Assembly: GCA_036850595.1 (NCBI GenBank)
Contig: CM072158.1
Location: 12,973,422-13,037,421, forward strand
DNA length: 64,000 nt
Source: Rhyacichthys aspro
Taxonomy: Eukaryota > Chordata > Actinopteri > Gobiiformes > Rhyacichthyidae
Direction of reading: 5' to 3'
The position numbers and the translations under genes are program-made. Numbering within the stretch: the stretch's first letter is position 1; each line of letters opens with the position of its first letter. This document shows positions 14,201 through 24,472 of this stretch, piece after piece. The notes under the pieces are model-generated. The model did no database searches and was not told where the DNA came from. It saw only the letters and a list, made by a program, of their open reading frames with translations.

Positions 14201-17200
14201 CCGCCATCCCTCCCTCCCATTTCATTCCCAATTTACAGTTTTCCAAGCTGCTTCTAGCCCCACTAATCTGTATTCATCTCTCTATTCCTCTCTCTTCCCA
14301 CCAGCAGCCTTGCGCCAAACTGAGACTATTCCTGGAGCTTTACCGCATCCTCTCGCTGCACTGCTGTGCGTATGTGTGTGTGCGTGCCTTGCTGATCTAT
14401 TAATACCATCTCTAGTTATCGCCTCCTCTCCCCACATCTGTGTGACAGCCGGTGTCTGCAGGAGGGTGTGACTGCCCATCGAGTGTGTACGGGGGGACGC
14501 CTCAGACATGGACCTGTTTATAAATATCATCCCCAGTGATCTCTCTTTTTACTGCAACATCTGTAGCTGCAGACACGCCGACCAAACAAGGGCACGGTGC
14601 ACACATACCTCCCAAGCAATTCATAAAAGTCATATCTAGTGCGTTCTTTGCCAGTAGTTGCCACCTCGGGGGAGAAGATGTGACAGCGGTGGTAGTGACG
14701 TGTGAAAGCAGCGTTACCAGGGAAAAGGATATGAGAGCCAGAGCTTTGTTCCTGAAGTCCACAACAGTGTAGGTGCTCACTAAAGGGTCCACAAAGCTGA
14801 TCATGTGATGTCTGCATTTGGTACACTCTTCCGCTGTCACTTTGTTGGTGATAATGTCTAGACCATGGTACACCTGAAAGAGAAACGATTAACCCATTAA
14901 GAGACAGCAACAAATTATGTTCCAAATAATCTAAGCAGAAACAATAGTAGTTAAAACAAATCAAACAAAAATGGGGGTTTTTAAGATTATTTTCTTGCAC
15001 TTTTTTTTTTTTGGCCTTTATTGATAGTGAGCAGTAGCTGAACAGGAAATGGGGTGAAAAAGAGTGGAAGAGAGGAATGACATTGGGCAAATGACCAGAT
15101 TGATACTCAAAGCTGGGTCTCCGGTGTGCTAGGCGTGTGCTCTACCTGTGCTACCAGGGCCTGTCCACAAACATCAGTCCTTTTTATGTAAAATCTGACA
15201 TTTACACAGAGATTGTTACCAAGCCATTACAGTTTTTACAAGCATAAATTTGTCTAAATTGCTTCAATTTAACTATTGCAGATGTCTCCTCGCTTGAAGG
15301 ATTCAGCGACATAAGAGAAAGCCTAGAAAACATGAATTATTAGTATACGATATATATAGGATTGGGTGGATGGTAAGTACTTAAACTTCAAGTGCATTTT
15401 CTGTTTTGAAAAAAAAGAGAATTATGCAGTGAGCTAATATCCAATCAGTCCTCTGTATGTTCAGGAAATTGAGGTTAGAGTGACTCTGGTAAAGTAAAGC
15501 CCATAATAGCTTATAATTAAATGCAAGTTTTCCATTAGTCCGTTTATTATTTCATATCAACTGAAAATGTCAAAGTAATGAGTACCCTCTAGTCTTATTA
15601 GAAAGCAAAAAAACTAAATAGCGACTAAAGGTTTCAAAGTACAGTGTAATAATTTGAAATCTACCCCGCTGTAGGAGCACGTGGGTGTGTCAATGTCAAC
15701 ACAACAATTTGTCACATACTAGAAGAGAATAAGCTGGGCCCTAACCATGTGAAGCACAAGTTTAACACAGCTTCTCTGTTCTTTTTACATAATACAGCAA
15801 GGGGGCTCCCTCCAGGAATGTGACAGCTGGGTGTCAGAATCTGTCATGACTCTCGGTCGATGTGTTGAGCAGCTCCTTCTATGGGCTCTAAGATATCCTC
15901 CTAAACTCCTACCTCCACCCATTAGAGCCCTGACAGCCCATAAGAGAAAACTGGAGATTAAGAGTGAAATCACGGTCATGTCAGTTTGTCATGTTTGATG
16001 TATTTAATGATTAATGTCAATAAACTGGTATCTGATCACAATACCATCATTTGTTTAAACTGCACCTTACTGTTTATTTAGTGTTTACTGGAAAGAAAAA
16101 TCAAGTGAAAAACTTATTGGATCCATCCTTGAAATAAATAAGAGTTCTCTTTTCCCACACTTGAACAGACTACAGCCATATATCATAAATAATCACAAGG
16201 TTACTGGTATTCAGTACAGTGCATTACTAGGAGAATGAAAAAATAAATGGACTCACTCCCATGAGCTGATTTACTAAAGTTCCCTCAAAGTTGAGCCAAC
16301 CTCTGCTTTGCAGAAGTTTCTTTCATTTATTTTTTGAAGCTGCTCATTGAAACTGCTCATTGAAACATTTTCTTTTCACTTCAATTGCAAACAAGTGCCA
16401 AGGAAATCAACAGAAAGTGCCTTAGTTGGACAAGGTAAGGTATCTTTTTTTTAGTACAGAATAGAAGGCCATGTCAAAAGAACTCCACAGGCCGAGGAAA
16501 CAGCACGGATATTCAGAAAACCACTTCTAAACATGTAGTGTTTGACTTTTTGTTCAAGTTGTTTGCACATATCTTTAAAAGCATTTCTTCAGTCAAATAA
16601 CAGGATACTGAGGGTTTCAGATTACTTGATCACAGTGTTGCGTGTACATCAAATTTTCCTCTTGCCACCTTCGTGGCACAGCAAAGTGAGGAACAGGGCA
16701 GGGCAGAACAACTCAGGGGAATGAATTATTCAGGGATCCTCTGCACGACACCACTGTCAGCCAAAGGAGGGATACAGCAAAAGAACATGATGAAGTATAT
16801 GCACATAAAGAGAGTTAAATGGAGATTTAAAAATTATAGTTCAGGATGAGCTGTGTGTACTTTCTGTTATCTATCAGACACTTAAAGAGACTAAGATGGC
16901 AAGAGGCAGTAGGATGGCAGGACAATAGTGAGAAACCAGTAGATACAGAGGCTCAGAGATCATTTACCGTACAGCTGATAGTATGTACATGTATTCTGTG
17001 CAAAATAACTCTAATTTTAAATTATCTCCAATGACAGTCCTTTTCACCTAGAGAAAACTAAAGCTATTTTTCACTGATCGATGTGGATCAAAAAGATTTT
17101 GATGCAGGGAACCACTGAAATGGCTTCCATTATGCCGTGTGTTGTGATACAAGCTGTGTTTCTATTTAAAGTATAGATAGTATTTGAAGCCCATTTAGGC

Positions 17201-20200
17201 CAAAGTAAGAGTTCTAAGTCACTCAATCAAAGGCTACAGTGTTAAGCTCCACCTTTTAGTAACTGTACTACACTGTTGGTAGAGGGACGACCAAAGTGGT
17301 GCAATATGCTTATTTGGATGGTTTGAAAAAAAAACCAAAAAACTATTGTGTAGCATCCTTGTGCAAATGTACCTTGATTGCCTGTACCTGAGGTTAAAGC
17401 CCTTGATAGTTTCCCACAGACCAACCTTTGTAATAGGGAGTGTCTCCATCAGTGAGAAGGAATAGGAGACACTAAAAAAAGTAACTAATTACAACTAATT
17501 CAATTTTCAAAACTGGGTCAGAATATTACGCAGGTGACAGCCTTTAACATGATTAATATAATACACACAATTTACCTTTTGATACTTTCCATTTACACTA
17601 TTTCCAAATCTCCAAAGTGTAAGCAAAAGTAAGGTCATCTGATTTGAATACAATTTGAATCCACGTTGCTATTCTACTCAGATAACTGTTCAAATATTTG
17701 ATTTGTGTTGTTTATCACTGAAGACAACTTCGGAGTTGTGGGCATAATAATGTCTATAATGTGGGTTCAGCCGCCTACTCTTTCCTGCGTCAGTGAAAGT
17801 GGATGTGAATGGATGGAAGTGCACAGCTTGCGTGCGAGTCATAAGAATGTGTGTGTGTTTGTGTGTGAGAGACAATGAGCTCAGTGTTGGGGCTCCACGG
17901 AGCCTGCAGCCGGACGGCTTGGCCAGCCTTATGCCCTGCACGAGACAGCTGTTCCTCTGCCACATAAATAAGGGGGAGGCACGGCCAAAAGAAAGAAAGA
18001 GGGCAAGAGATGGAAAAAAGAGATGCACTGTGAACAAATACTCATTGAGATATGAAAGAAGCTTTGGACAAAGGCAACATTTAAAGAGACATGAAGCAGA
18101 CATTTATTAATGTTGGACCAATTAAAGTATTCCACAAACTGCTCAAACTTCTCATTGAGGACTTTCTATAGACAAATAAAAAGTAAACCAACCAACAACA
18201 AGCAATAACGGCAATTCCAATTAGATAAGATGGTGGACAGGAGTCCTAATGGGGGCCCTTTCAACTTATTTCCACAAGGACATTAAACTGTAATTCATTA
18301 TTCTACCTTGTATCAAAAATGCTGATTATTGCAAACTGTAGCACAAGACATCCCTGTGTATGTGTGTAATGTTCACAGTCTCTCTTTACACATATGAATA
18401 TACTGGCATAAAGTGGTAATGGAGATAGTTTAAATAATTAAACTGTCAGAATGGAAGGGTTATTTCGCAAGTATAGTTTTTATTTGGAGCCATGTATAAT
18501 CATCATTTTGCAATTTCTGACTTCTGGCAGCCCAGTCTCAGAAATCACAGATACTTTTGATCAAGTTCAATCGACCTAGAATACATGCTGCCCAACATCT
18601 TCTCTCATGTAGTTTGAGATTATATCGTAATTGAATATGCACTGCGTTTTTGGAATATCAATATCAAGCATTAGTGTTTTGCAGAAAGGAAGACTTGCAG
18701 CAGGGACATACAAGAGGTCAACTTGTTATGGTCAACAAATGACTCCTGGACAATATACTTTTTCAGACAACTCCTCTGTCACCTGCATTATTACCCTTTC
18801 AATTAGGAAGATTAAAACCATTTATATAAATGTTAAATACAAAGCCTTTTAAACTGTGGTGAATCCTCATACAGGGGTTAGAACATGTCCATCCTTAGTG
18901 TGACCTCCGAGCATGACCTCCACCCGTAATGTAAGCTACGTCTCATCCTCTCTTTGAATGATTTTCTCAGTCGCATTCACAACATAATACCAAGGTGCGC
19001 ATTTCTCTTTTCATCTTGTCTATTCCTCCCCCTGAAGGCACCATCTTTCAACAAATGCATCCCTCCATCTTCCTCTCCTTTCTCTGTGGGGAATAGCCCA
19101 GTAATGCCAGACTAATAAATCATTCATGGCACTGCCCCCTCCTCCTCCCGCTGCACTCCTCCTTTTCCTCCTTCCCCTCCACCCTCCTCTTCAACACAGC
19201 TTACTGTAGCGGTGGTCGCACGCTGGAAATAACACAGGACAGGAATAAAATAAAGAGGAGTAATCAGTGTTTTTTTTGGCTCTGAGTCAGGAGACTTAGA
19301 AAGATGCATCATAAATGTGTGGTAGGAGGCTGGCAGCAGGGGTCTAAGTTACAAGACAAACAGATACGTCAAAGCCAGACAGGTCACAGACACAGCAGAC
19401 GCACAGAAAGACAGTGAGTGTGGGGAGAGAGAGAAAAAAAACAGACCACTGTCCTGAAGCACATCGCCGTATCCTCCCCAAGTGTGGGATGTGTTTCAGA
19501 CGTCCATGAACAGTTGGTGTGTCACTTGCAGAATCACTAATTGCTGCAGGGAAGTACAATTTTGCAAGCGCTGAAGAGATAATAACCTTGAGAAAAATTC
19601 ACACAATAATGGTGTACTGCACAATATTGCAGTTGCACCTCACAATGATTATTTATTGTTATTCATTTCTACGTAAATAGAAGTTAAATATTTTCGTTGT
19701 TGTGTTTGTAAATACGGAAAAGAGTCATTCCATGCGAAAATAACAGAGGTCACATGCCACATGAGGGTTTTTGAAGAAAATGGCACCCAACACCATGTGC
19801 CCCATCTTCAATAGTCTGATAGTTACTTGAAAGCCTAACTGTCTGTACTATCACATTCACGTGACTTTAAAATATTACAGTTTTACAAACCGGATGTGGT
19901 TTGTTGTAAAGATATAGTAGCTCATAGTAGAAAATCTTTCACGTTTACAGAATACAAATAAAGGTTACATGATTTACAGGTTCAAGACTTCACACAGTGT
20001 CGAACAATTAAAATGACCTTTATCTGGCATTAATAGCACAGCCGCAGAAGTTAATGCTTGTGGAACTTTGGGCCTGATATGATCTTGACACCTTTTTAAA
20101 ACCTAAATATCTTGGCTAAAAAAGATATGCATATATGCATACATGCATCTAATTGACACTGATACCATCAAGTTTGAAGCAAGAACAAGATGGTCAAGTT

Positions 20201-23200
20201 TTTATTCCAAAATCGGTTTATTTCTTATGGATTGACCCAAAATAGAAGAAAAATTCTTCCAAAGAAATGAATGCAGTTCCTTAAGGCCCGGGATTTAAAC
20301 TAACTTTTCCTCTAGGTCAGCTGGTGTTACTGCCCTATTCATTTGCACATATTAAAGTTATTTGAGAGAACTCTTTGACAGAGACAGTACAGCAGCGTTT
20401 GCCATCTCTGTTTTAATTTCACAGTATTTATTTGTATAAACACACACACATTCTCCTCCCAAACTTTACTTAGTCATTACGATACCTCCATAGAGTTTTA
20501 TGTCCTCATAGTAATAGCAATATATTTTAGATTAAACTTCCTATGATTGGCTAGCACAAATTCTGTGATTAATGTTACCATGGAATTTAAATCAATAGCT
20601 ATTTTGATTGAAGTGTTATAGCTTTATAGAAACATTTGGTCTTGTGTCATCAGGTCATTATTATCTTTACAGGTATGGTAACTCACAGTATTAGCAGTTT
20701 GGATGCTGGGACAGTTTGACACTGTTGTATACCTTGTCCCATATAGCACCATATATCAAAGAGCAAAACAGCATATAAAATATTGATTTTTGCATGAGAC
20801 ATTTTAGATTGCTTAACATTATTCATTATTATCATTATTATTAAATTTCTGTAATGTGTAGATCTAAATTTTTATAGTGCCACAGTTAAGGGTCACTAGA
20901 TTAAGATTAATGTGCATAAGCATGTCTTGATTTGTCTCACATGTTCTTAGGGCTGACTACTCAATAACCTTCATTTTACACAGACACATTCCAGACCAGC
21001 ATGAATAAGTGATTAGTGATTTTCTTTTCATAAAAACCTCTATTGCCCATGTGCAGGCTTAGTTAAGGTGACACGTGACAGCTCCCCCATGCTGTTTGAG
21101 CCCATTTCTCACATGCAACCTAAAATGACTAAGCCTGACAAATCATCCTTTTTGAGTCAATTTTCAGCGCTCATGTTGTCTTCAAGTGAAAACGTCTGCT
21201 CCCTTTTGCATGGGGTCACAAATCACTAATACTCACTCATACACATGGATCCACGCTTGCACATGACCTGTTTAATGTCCCTGGGAGACCCGAGGGCACT
21301 TCCAAACTATAGACCACAGTCTGTGGCAGAAAAACTAGTCCTGCAGTGACAATAGGTCATTGAAAGATGCTTTAAACAAGTCAGAGAGCCAAGAAGGAAA
21401 GAGTTGGAAGATTTACATCTCTCTTTGTGGAACTGACCATTTAGTCTTAATTTCAAGAGACTCTGAAAAAGTATGGATTTTGGTACATATTCTGCATTTA
21501 GCCCTTACCAATACATTTCTCCATTCTGATATAACAATAGCAAAAAACAAAAAAAGAACAGTAGACTGGGATTCTATGAGTGTTTATTTTTACCCTCTGG
21601 TGCTAAATATAAGCTATTTTAAATTAGAATTGCTAAGAGGTAGTTATTTCTATTGGTAGGATATATTTGTGGTATAATTTTAAAATTCAATCAACCTTTA
21701 GAATAAAAGATGGACAATGTCTGGCATAGCAAACATGAGCACTTACGACTTTGGTGTGAGTATTCTCACATGAATCACATCATTTGAACAGAATTTACTG
21801 TCATGTTCACGCCTGGTGCTCACAAGCAACCATTGGTGCCCTGTAATGTCAGTTAAGAAACTAATAAGACAAACAACCCTGGTTTGCTATGACTGAGCTA
21901 TGATTTTAAAATGCATAAAACAGGAAATTTATCTGACAATACAGTTAAACTGATGAAGTAGCGTACTACTTATTAATAATTGGGATCATAGATTAAATTA
22001 ACGGCTGATTTAGGCCTGTTCAGACTTACTTACTACAAAAACTAACCGTTTGGAAAACAGGACCCCCTGATGTCTGTGAAGCCTTTAATGTACACCCAGG
22101 TTTAAACAGTGTGCAGACAGCTCATTCTGTGACAGTACAGTTAAGCACTGTGTGTGTGCCATGGATAGCATGTTCATTTAATGAGGGAATAATATCCCCA
22201 GCATGTCCAATGAACTGTGGGCCGAGGCCATGGGCCAGGGGCAGGAGGGGGTGAGAACAACACAATAGGAGAGTTAGGGAGTGTGGGAACCAATTCTCCC
22301 GGGGACAATAGACACTTCCCAGTGGCCACAGCATACCCATTCACTATCAGCTGCTGGGCCAGTGTAACACGGCTTTGACTATGCACCAGCTCAGCACAAT
22401 GTTGCTTTCTCCCAAACAAGCCCAGACTGTTTCCTATCCTAAAGACAACACAGGCCAGCTCTAGCCCATATACAGCCTCATTCTCACATGAACTGGCTCT
22501 TTCTCCTTAACTGCACGTTACCCTGTCTCGTTTGTTTTCCCTCACTGTCACAAACACCAATGTGAGGCTAGCAACAAGGCCTGTGATTGTGGAGAGGGTG
22601 GGTCTGTCTGAAACTAGGCCACTGAATCTTACCACTAGAGCAGTGAGTGGTTGAGATATTCTGGGCAGAAACTATTAGTGCAACCCAGTTTACCCAGTAG
22701 CAGGAGTAGCTCCCTGCAGGGACACACACTCTCAAGGACACTGTTGAATTGTGGGATGGAGGTAAGGGAAAAGACATGGCCATCAGTTAGTTTTGAAGTG
22801 TTGTGCAGCTGTATACGACCAGGGCTTTATTTGTGACCCCAACTCAAAACAGTATCCAACCCTCACTATTGTGCATGTGCCCTCTGGTTGCTAAGGCAAC
22901 AGAGCCTGAGAACTAAACGCAAGGAAGAGAGGTGCAGAGAGGCAAGAGAAGTGAGCGTGAGAGTTTTGAAACCCTTCACACTGACATCAATTGAGACGAT
23001 CAGTGAATAAAGTTTAGCACAGGCTGCTCAACTTACTCACTACATTACAGTTTCCGTACTCTCACAAAGTAAGTGGTGACATCAAACTATACTGTTAACT
23101 GACTTTTCAAATTTAACATTACTGTTGAGACAGAATTTTCATTACAGAGTTGTAATTATGTCTGTATTGTTTGCTTTCTCCCTCATTGTAACTGCTGGCT

Positions 23201-24053
23201 TCTGTTCTTCTTCAGTGTCATAAGTGCATTAAAAGCATGAACTGTGATGACTCATGACTTTCAACTGCAACTGGACGCCCAGGGACTGGTCTAGAGAATA
23301 GTCTATTATCAGATATAGTGAAAGAGACACACACCAGTGGCAAATTATGGGTCAATATAAAAAAAAAACTAAAAAAAAACAAGTTGTTAAATAACCAGTG
23401 TTGGTAATAACAATTTAATCAGTCTCTTGTCATGTACCTATTCATCCAACAAAGCAAACAGTGCTTACTCAGTGCTATAACACAGCATTTCTTCACCAAC
23501 CTTTGGTGCAGTGTTTTGGTATAATCTCAGATAAGTAGCAATGGTAAGAAAGCCCCCTCCAGTTTACACCATGTCCTTAACCAGAACTAGATTAGTACCA
23601 AGTCAACCACACAGGCTTCAACTTAATGGTTTAAAGAACTTTGTTGCACTGGCATAAACTTGCTTAACATCTACTGGCACAGTCAAGAGCAGGCTATAAC
23701 AGAGTTCCTTATAACAGGCTAGTCTTTATAACTTAATAACATTCCTTTAAACCTTGCTTGAAAAAACGCCCCTTTATAAGGAGACACGTGCAAAATCCAC
23801 TGTTCTGTTATCTTTTAAACAAATTTCCTCGTGTTTCCCAAGGTCCTGGATAGCTTACACCGGACTGTGCGCCTCCTAAGACCGCGTGTCCTACCTGCAT
23901 GGAGTCGGCGCTAATAATCTCCCCCTGCAGCCGCTGTCCCAGCTCTATGGCCAGCTTGGACTTGCCGGTGCCAGTGGCCCCGAGAATCACGACCAAGGAC
24001 GGTCTCGTGGCTCTCCTCAATGCGCTCTGCACGCACACAGAGGACGCCGCCAT
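2080..24053 (-). CDS. trit1: trit1, tRNA dimethylallyl(isopentenyl)transferase, whole gene (11 coding exons)
   Basis: The enzyme transfers dimethylallyl from DMAPP to N6 of A37 in cytosolic and mitochondrial tRNAs that read UNN codons (family knowledge). Coding exons, 5' to 3' on the minus strand: 24053-23895, 14873-14733, 13509-13411, 13324-13167, 12444-12302, 12222-12111, 9850-9738, 9642-9565, 3759-3650, 3451-3334, 2291-2080. They join in frame to 1443 nt, 480 aa, close to human TRIT1 (467 aa). Visible motifs are the P-loop GATGTGKS (residues 25-32), DSMQVY (50-55), VVGGTNYY (113-120), YARKQNKWVRNRF near 320, and a C-terminal matrin-type zinc finger (C396, C399, H412, H418). Residues 1-18 carry Arg but no acidic residue, fitting a mitochondrial presequence. 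The start ATG lies in a good Kozak context (catcATGG). Ten introns are GT-AG or AT-AC; intron 2 is U12-type. Confidence 0.97.
2603..2942 (+). mobile_element. Tigger/pogo-like DNA transposon fragment in trit1 intron 10
   Basis: The stretch begins CAGTAGTCTTCGCTATAACA followed by CGGTTCACCTTTCGCGG, the terminal sequence style of Tigger/pogo elements, and sits directly after a TA dinucleotide, the family's target site. A 30-bp unit containing CATTGTGTTCTGCGTTC is repeated at 2708-2737 and 2749-2778. No transposase domain is readable and the other end runs into a T-run at 2946, so this is a truncated copy. Confidence 0.65.
3334..3451 (-). CDS. trit1: trit1 coding exon 10 (first half of zinc finger)
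   Basis: Residues 372-411: a basic linker and the zinc-finger knuckle CDLCDKVIIGDLEW, with cysteines 396 and 399. Human TRIT1 has CDLCDRIIIGDREW. The acceptor is ATTTAG and the donor is ACAG|GTGAG. Confidence 0.95.
3650..3759 (-). CDS. trit1: trit1 coding exon 9
   Basis: Residues 335-371: PGDSVPPVYGLGVTDVSRWE then ETVLTPALQILASLSK, the counterpart of human [21 protein letters not shown]. The acceptor is GTGAAG and the donor is AAG|GTGGGG. Confidence 0.94.
4431..4452. repeat. (CT)n microsatellite
   Basis: About 11 uninterrupted CT units, directly followed by a GC-richer stretch to about 4610. Confidence 0.9.
8191..8214. repeat. (TG)n microsatellite
   Basis: About 12 uninterrupted TG units inside trit1 intron 8. 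Confidence 0.95.
8569..8582. promoter_or_regulatory. RFX X-box-like palindrome
   Basis: GTTTCCATGGTAAC matches the RFX full-site form GTTNCC-AT-GGNAAC. It is isolated inside intron 8 of trit1; occupancy is unknown. Confidence 0.4.
9565..9642 (-). CDS. trit1: trit1 coding exon 8
   Basis: Residues 309-335: GIEALKIATRRYARKQNKWV then RNRFLK. The YARKQ-W motif contacts tRNA in this family. The donor is AAAC|GTAAG and a 5.8-kb intron follows. Confidence 0.95.
9738..9850 (-). CDS. trit1: trit1 coding exon 7
   Basis: Residues 271-309: SQDYQHGIFQSIGFKEFHDY, then a diverged LTAPESCSQQEKDMLRNK. The QxIGFKEF core is a family signature. It completes the Ser codon split with exon 6. The donor is AAAG|GTCTGA. 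Confidence 0.94.
12111..12222 (-). CDS. trit1: trit1 coding exon 6
   Basis: Residues 234-271: ALDKRLDARVDEMLAAGL followed by INELKDFHVRYNQKKV. This matches the human [21 protein letters not shown] segment. The acceptor is CTTCAG and the donor is AAAG|GTAG. Confidence 0.94.
12302..12444 (-). CDS. trit1: trit1 coding exon 5
   Basis: Residues 186-234: SLQVHQETGIPHSVWLEEQ, then a Gly-rich GGGGLGGPLRYPDPCIFWLH. It corresponds to human SLQVFEETGISHSEF...GGPLKFSNPCILWLH. The acceptor is ATCCAG and the donor is GATG|GTAAAG. Confidence 0.95.
13167..13324 (-). CDS. trit1: trit1 coding exon 4
   Basis: Residues 134-186. An acidic, variable stretch is followed by KLELEKLGGAELHKQL and VDPKMAAMLHPNDKRKIAR, which match human VDPEMAAKLHPHDKRKVAR. 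It is separated from exon 3 by an 86-bp intron (13325-13410). Confidence 0.95.
13411..13509 (-). CDS. trit1: trit1 coding exon 3
   Basis: Residues 101-133, containing IEDMHKRNKLPIVVGGTNYY, the conserved DMAPP/tRNA transferase block. The exon is 33 whole codons. Its acceptor ends in AC rather than AG, with the U12 branch-site match TTTCTTAAC at 13522-13530. The donor is GGG|GTGAGT. Confidence 0.94.
13510..14732 (-). other. trit1: trit1 intron 2, U12-type AT-AC intron
   Basis: The donor reads ATATCCTTTT and the acceptor ends CAAC, with the branch-site match TTTCTTAAC at 13522-13530, about 13 nt before the exon. All three fit the minor-spliceosome AT-AC class. Removal restores ALAL-IEDM, as in human TRIT1 (ALIED); no GT-AG alternative does so cleanly. 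Confidence 0.9.
14733..14873 (-). CDS. trit1: trit1 coding exon 2
   Basis: Residues 54-100, from VYHGLDIITNKV through RHHMISFVDP to FRNKALAL, matching the segment after DSMQ in human TRIT1. The acceptor is TTTCAG. The exon ends in GCT CTC followed directly by ATATCCTTTT, a canonical U12 AT-AC donor; a GT donor 13 bases further on (CTG|GTAACG) would add residues absent from the family. Confidence 0.93.
15001..15163 (-). mobile_element. tRNA-derived SINE
   Basis: Read on the minus strand it has a Pol III A-box (GGTAGAGCACAC, plus 15135-15146), a degraded B-box region (GAGTATCAATC), a body with AATGTCATTCCTCTCTTCC and CCCATTTCCTGT, and the tail CACTATCAATAAAGGCC plus an A-run. This layout is that of a widespread percomorph-fish SINE. 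It lies sense to trit1, 127 bp before exon 2. Confidence 0.75.
19133..19195. repeat. polypyrimidine tract
   Basis: About 60 bases of almost pure C and T on the plus strand (CCTCCTCCTC type), interrupted by a few purines. It is a low-complexity tract in trit1 intron 1. Confidence 0.75.
22887..22900. promoter_or_regulatory. RFX X-box-like palindrome
   Basis: GTTGCTAAGGCAAC is an inverted repeat with the RFX half site RGYAAC on both sides. It lies about 1.15 kb inside trit1 from the start codon. Confidence 0.45.
23895..24053 (-). CDS. trit1: trit1 coding exon 1
   Basis: Residues 1-53: putative mitochondrial presequence, then the P-loop GATGTGKS and the first part of the DSMQ motif. The donor is CAG|GTAG, phase 0. 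It is followed by the largest intron of the gene (14874-23894). Confidence 0.96.
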
Positions 24054-24088
24054 GATGCCGCTTCCGCAGTTTACCAGCTGACTGCTTG

Positions 24089-24098
24089 GCGCATGCGC
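24089..24098. promoter_or_regulatory. trit1: NRF1 site in trit1 promoter
   Basis: GCGCATGCGC, a perfect NRF1 palindrome, lies 36 bp upstream of the trit1 ATG. NRF1 drives many nuclear genes for mitochondrial function, which fits an enzyme that also modifies mitochondrial tRNA. The transcription start itself cannot be fixed from sequence. Confidence 0.65.
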
Positions 24099-24127
24099 AG
24101 TCGACGTAAAGATGAGAGGCGAAAGGC

Positions 24128-24472
24128 GTTGCCTGGTAACAAGAGGGCGTTACTGTGGTAACACTGATTGACAGAGCATGATGTCTTGTTGACTGGGTTT
24201 ACCAATATGATGAGTAGAAAATATATGTCTTAAAACGATAGCACATAGTCTTTTTATTTGATCTAATTTGGACTAAATTTCAGGTGAGTAAACCGTTTGT
24301 CATCGAGTAAAGCTATTTATTTGGACAAATCTGCGTTTAGAAATTATTCTGAATGTATAAAATGGGCTATAACGATAGTTGCTATTGTTGCCATGGAAAC
24401 AATTAGAGCTCTGCAGCAAAAAAAGATGCTTGTTACTATGGAAAAGATGCCATCATGTGTTGCCTTGGAGAC
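24128..24472. promoter_or_regulatory. cluster of five RFX X-box-like motifs upstream of trit1
   Basis: GTTGCCTGGTAAC (24128-24140), GTTACTGTGGTAAC (24149-24162), GTTGCCATGGAAAC (24387-24400), GTTACTATGGAAAA (24432-24445) and GTTGCCTTGGAGAC (24459-24472). The first three are close to full RFX consensus, the last two are weaker. The spacing is irregular, so this is not a simple tandem repeat. Confidence 0.55.

Larger units (their letters stand above)
14874..23894 (-). other. trit1: trit1 intron 1 (9 kb)
   Basis: No further gene is supported. It contains a tRNA-derived SINE close to exon 2 (15001-15163), a polypyrimidine tract (19133-19195), an ATT-rich microsatellite near 20820 and an X-box-like palindrome at 22887-22900. 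The rest is AT-rich unannotated sequence. Confidence 0.65.

Noticed and set aside
14502..14873. A 123-codon minus-strand ORF through trit1 exon 2, and a GT donor (GTAACG) at about 14719 that would extend the exon
   Set aside because: The extra residues have no counterpart in TRIT1 proteins and the joined frame would lose the conserved ALIED sequence; the AT-AC donor 13 bases earlier restores it.
14527..15090. 187-codon minus-strand ORF
   Set aside because: It runs from the SINE through the exon 2 acceptor in another frame and has no protein features.
15135..15146. tRNA gene suggested by an A-box
   Set aside because: The B-box is degraded and it continues into a SINE body and tail, so it is a SINE head, not a tRNA gene.
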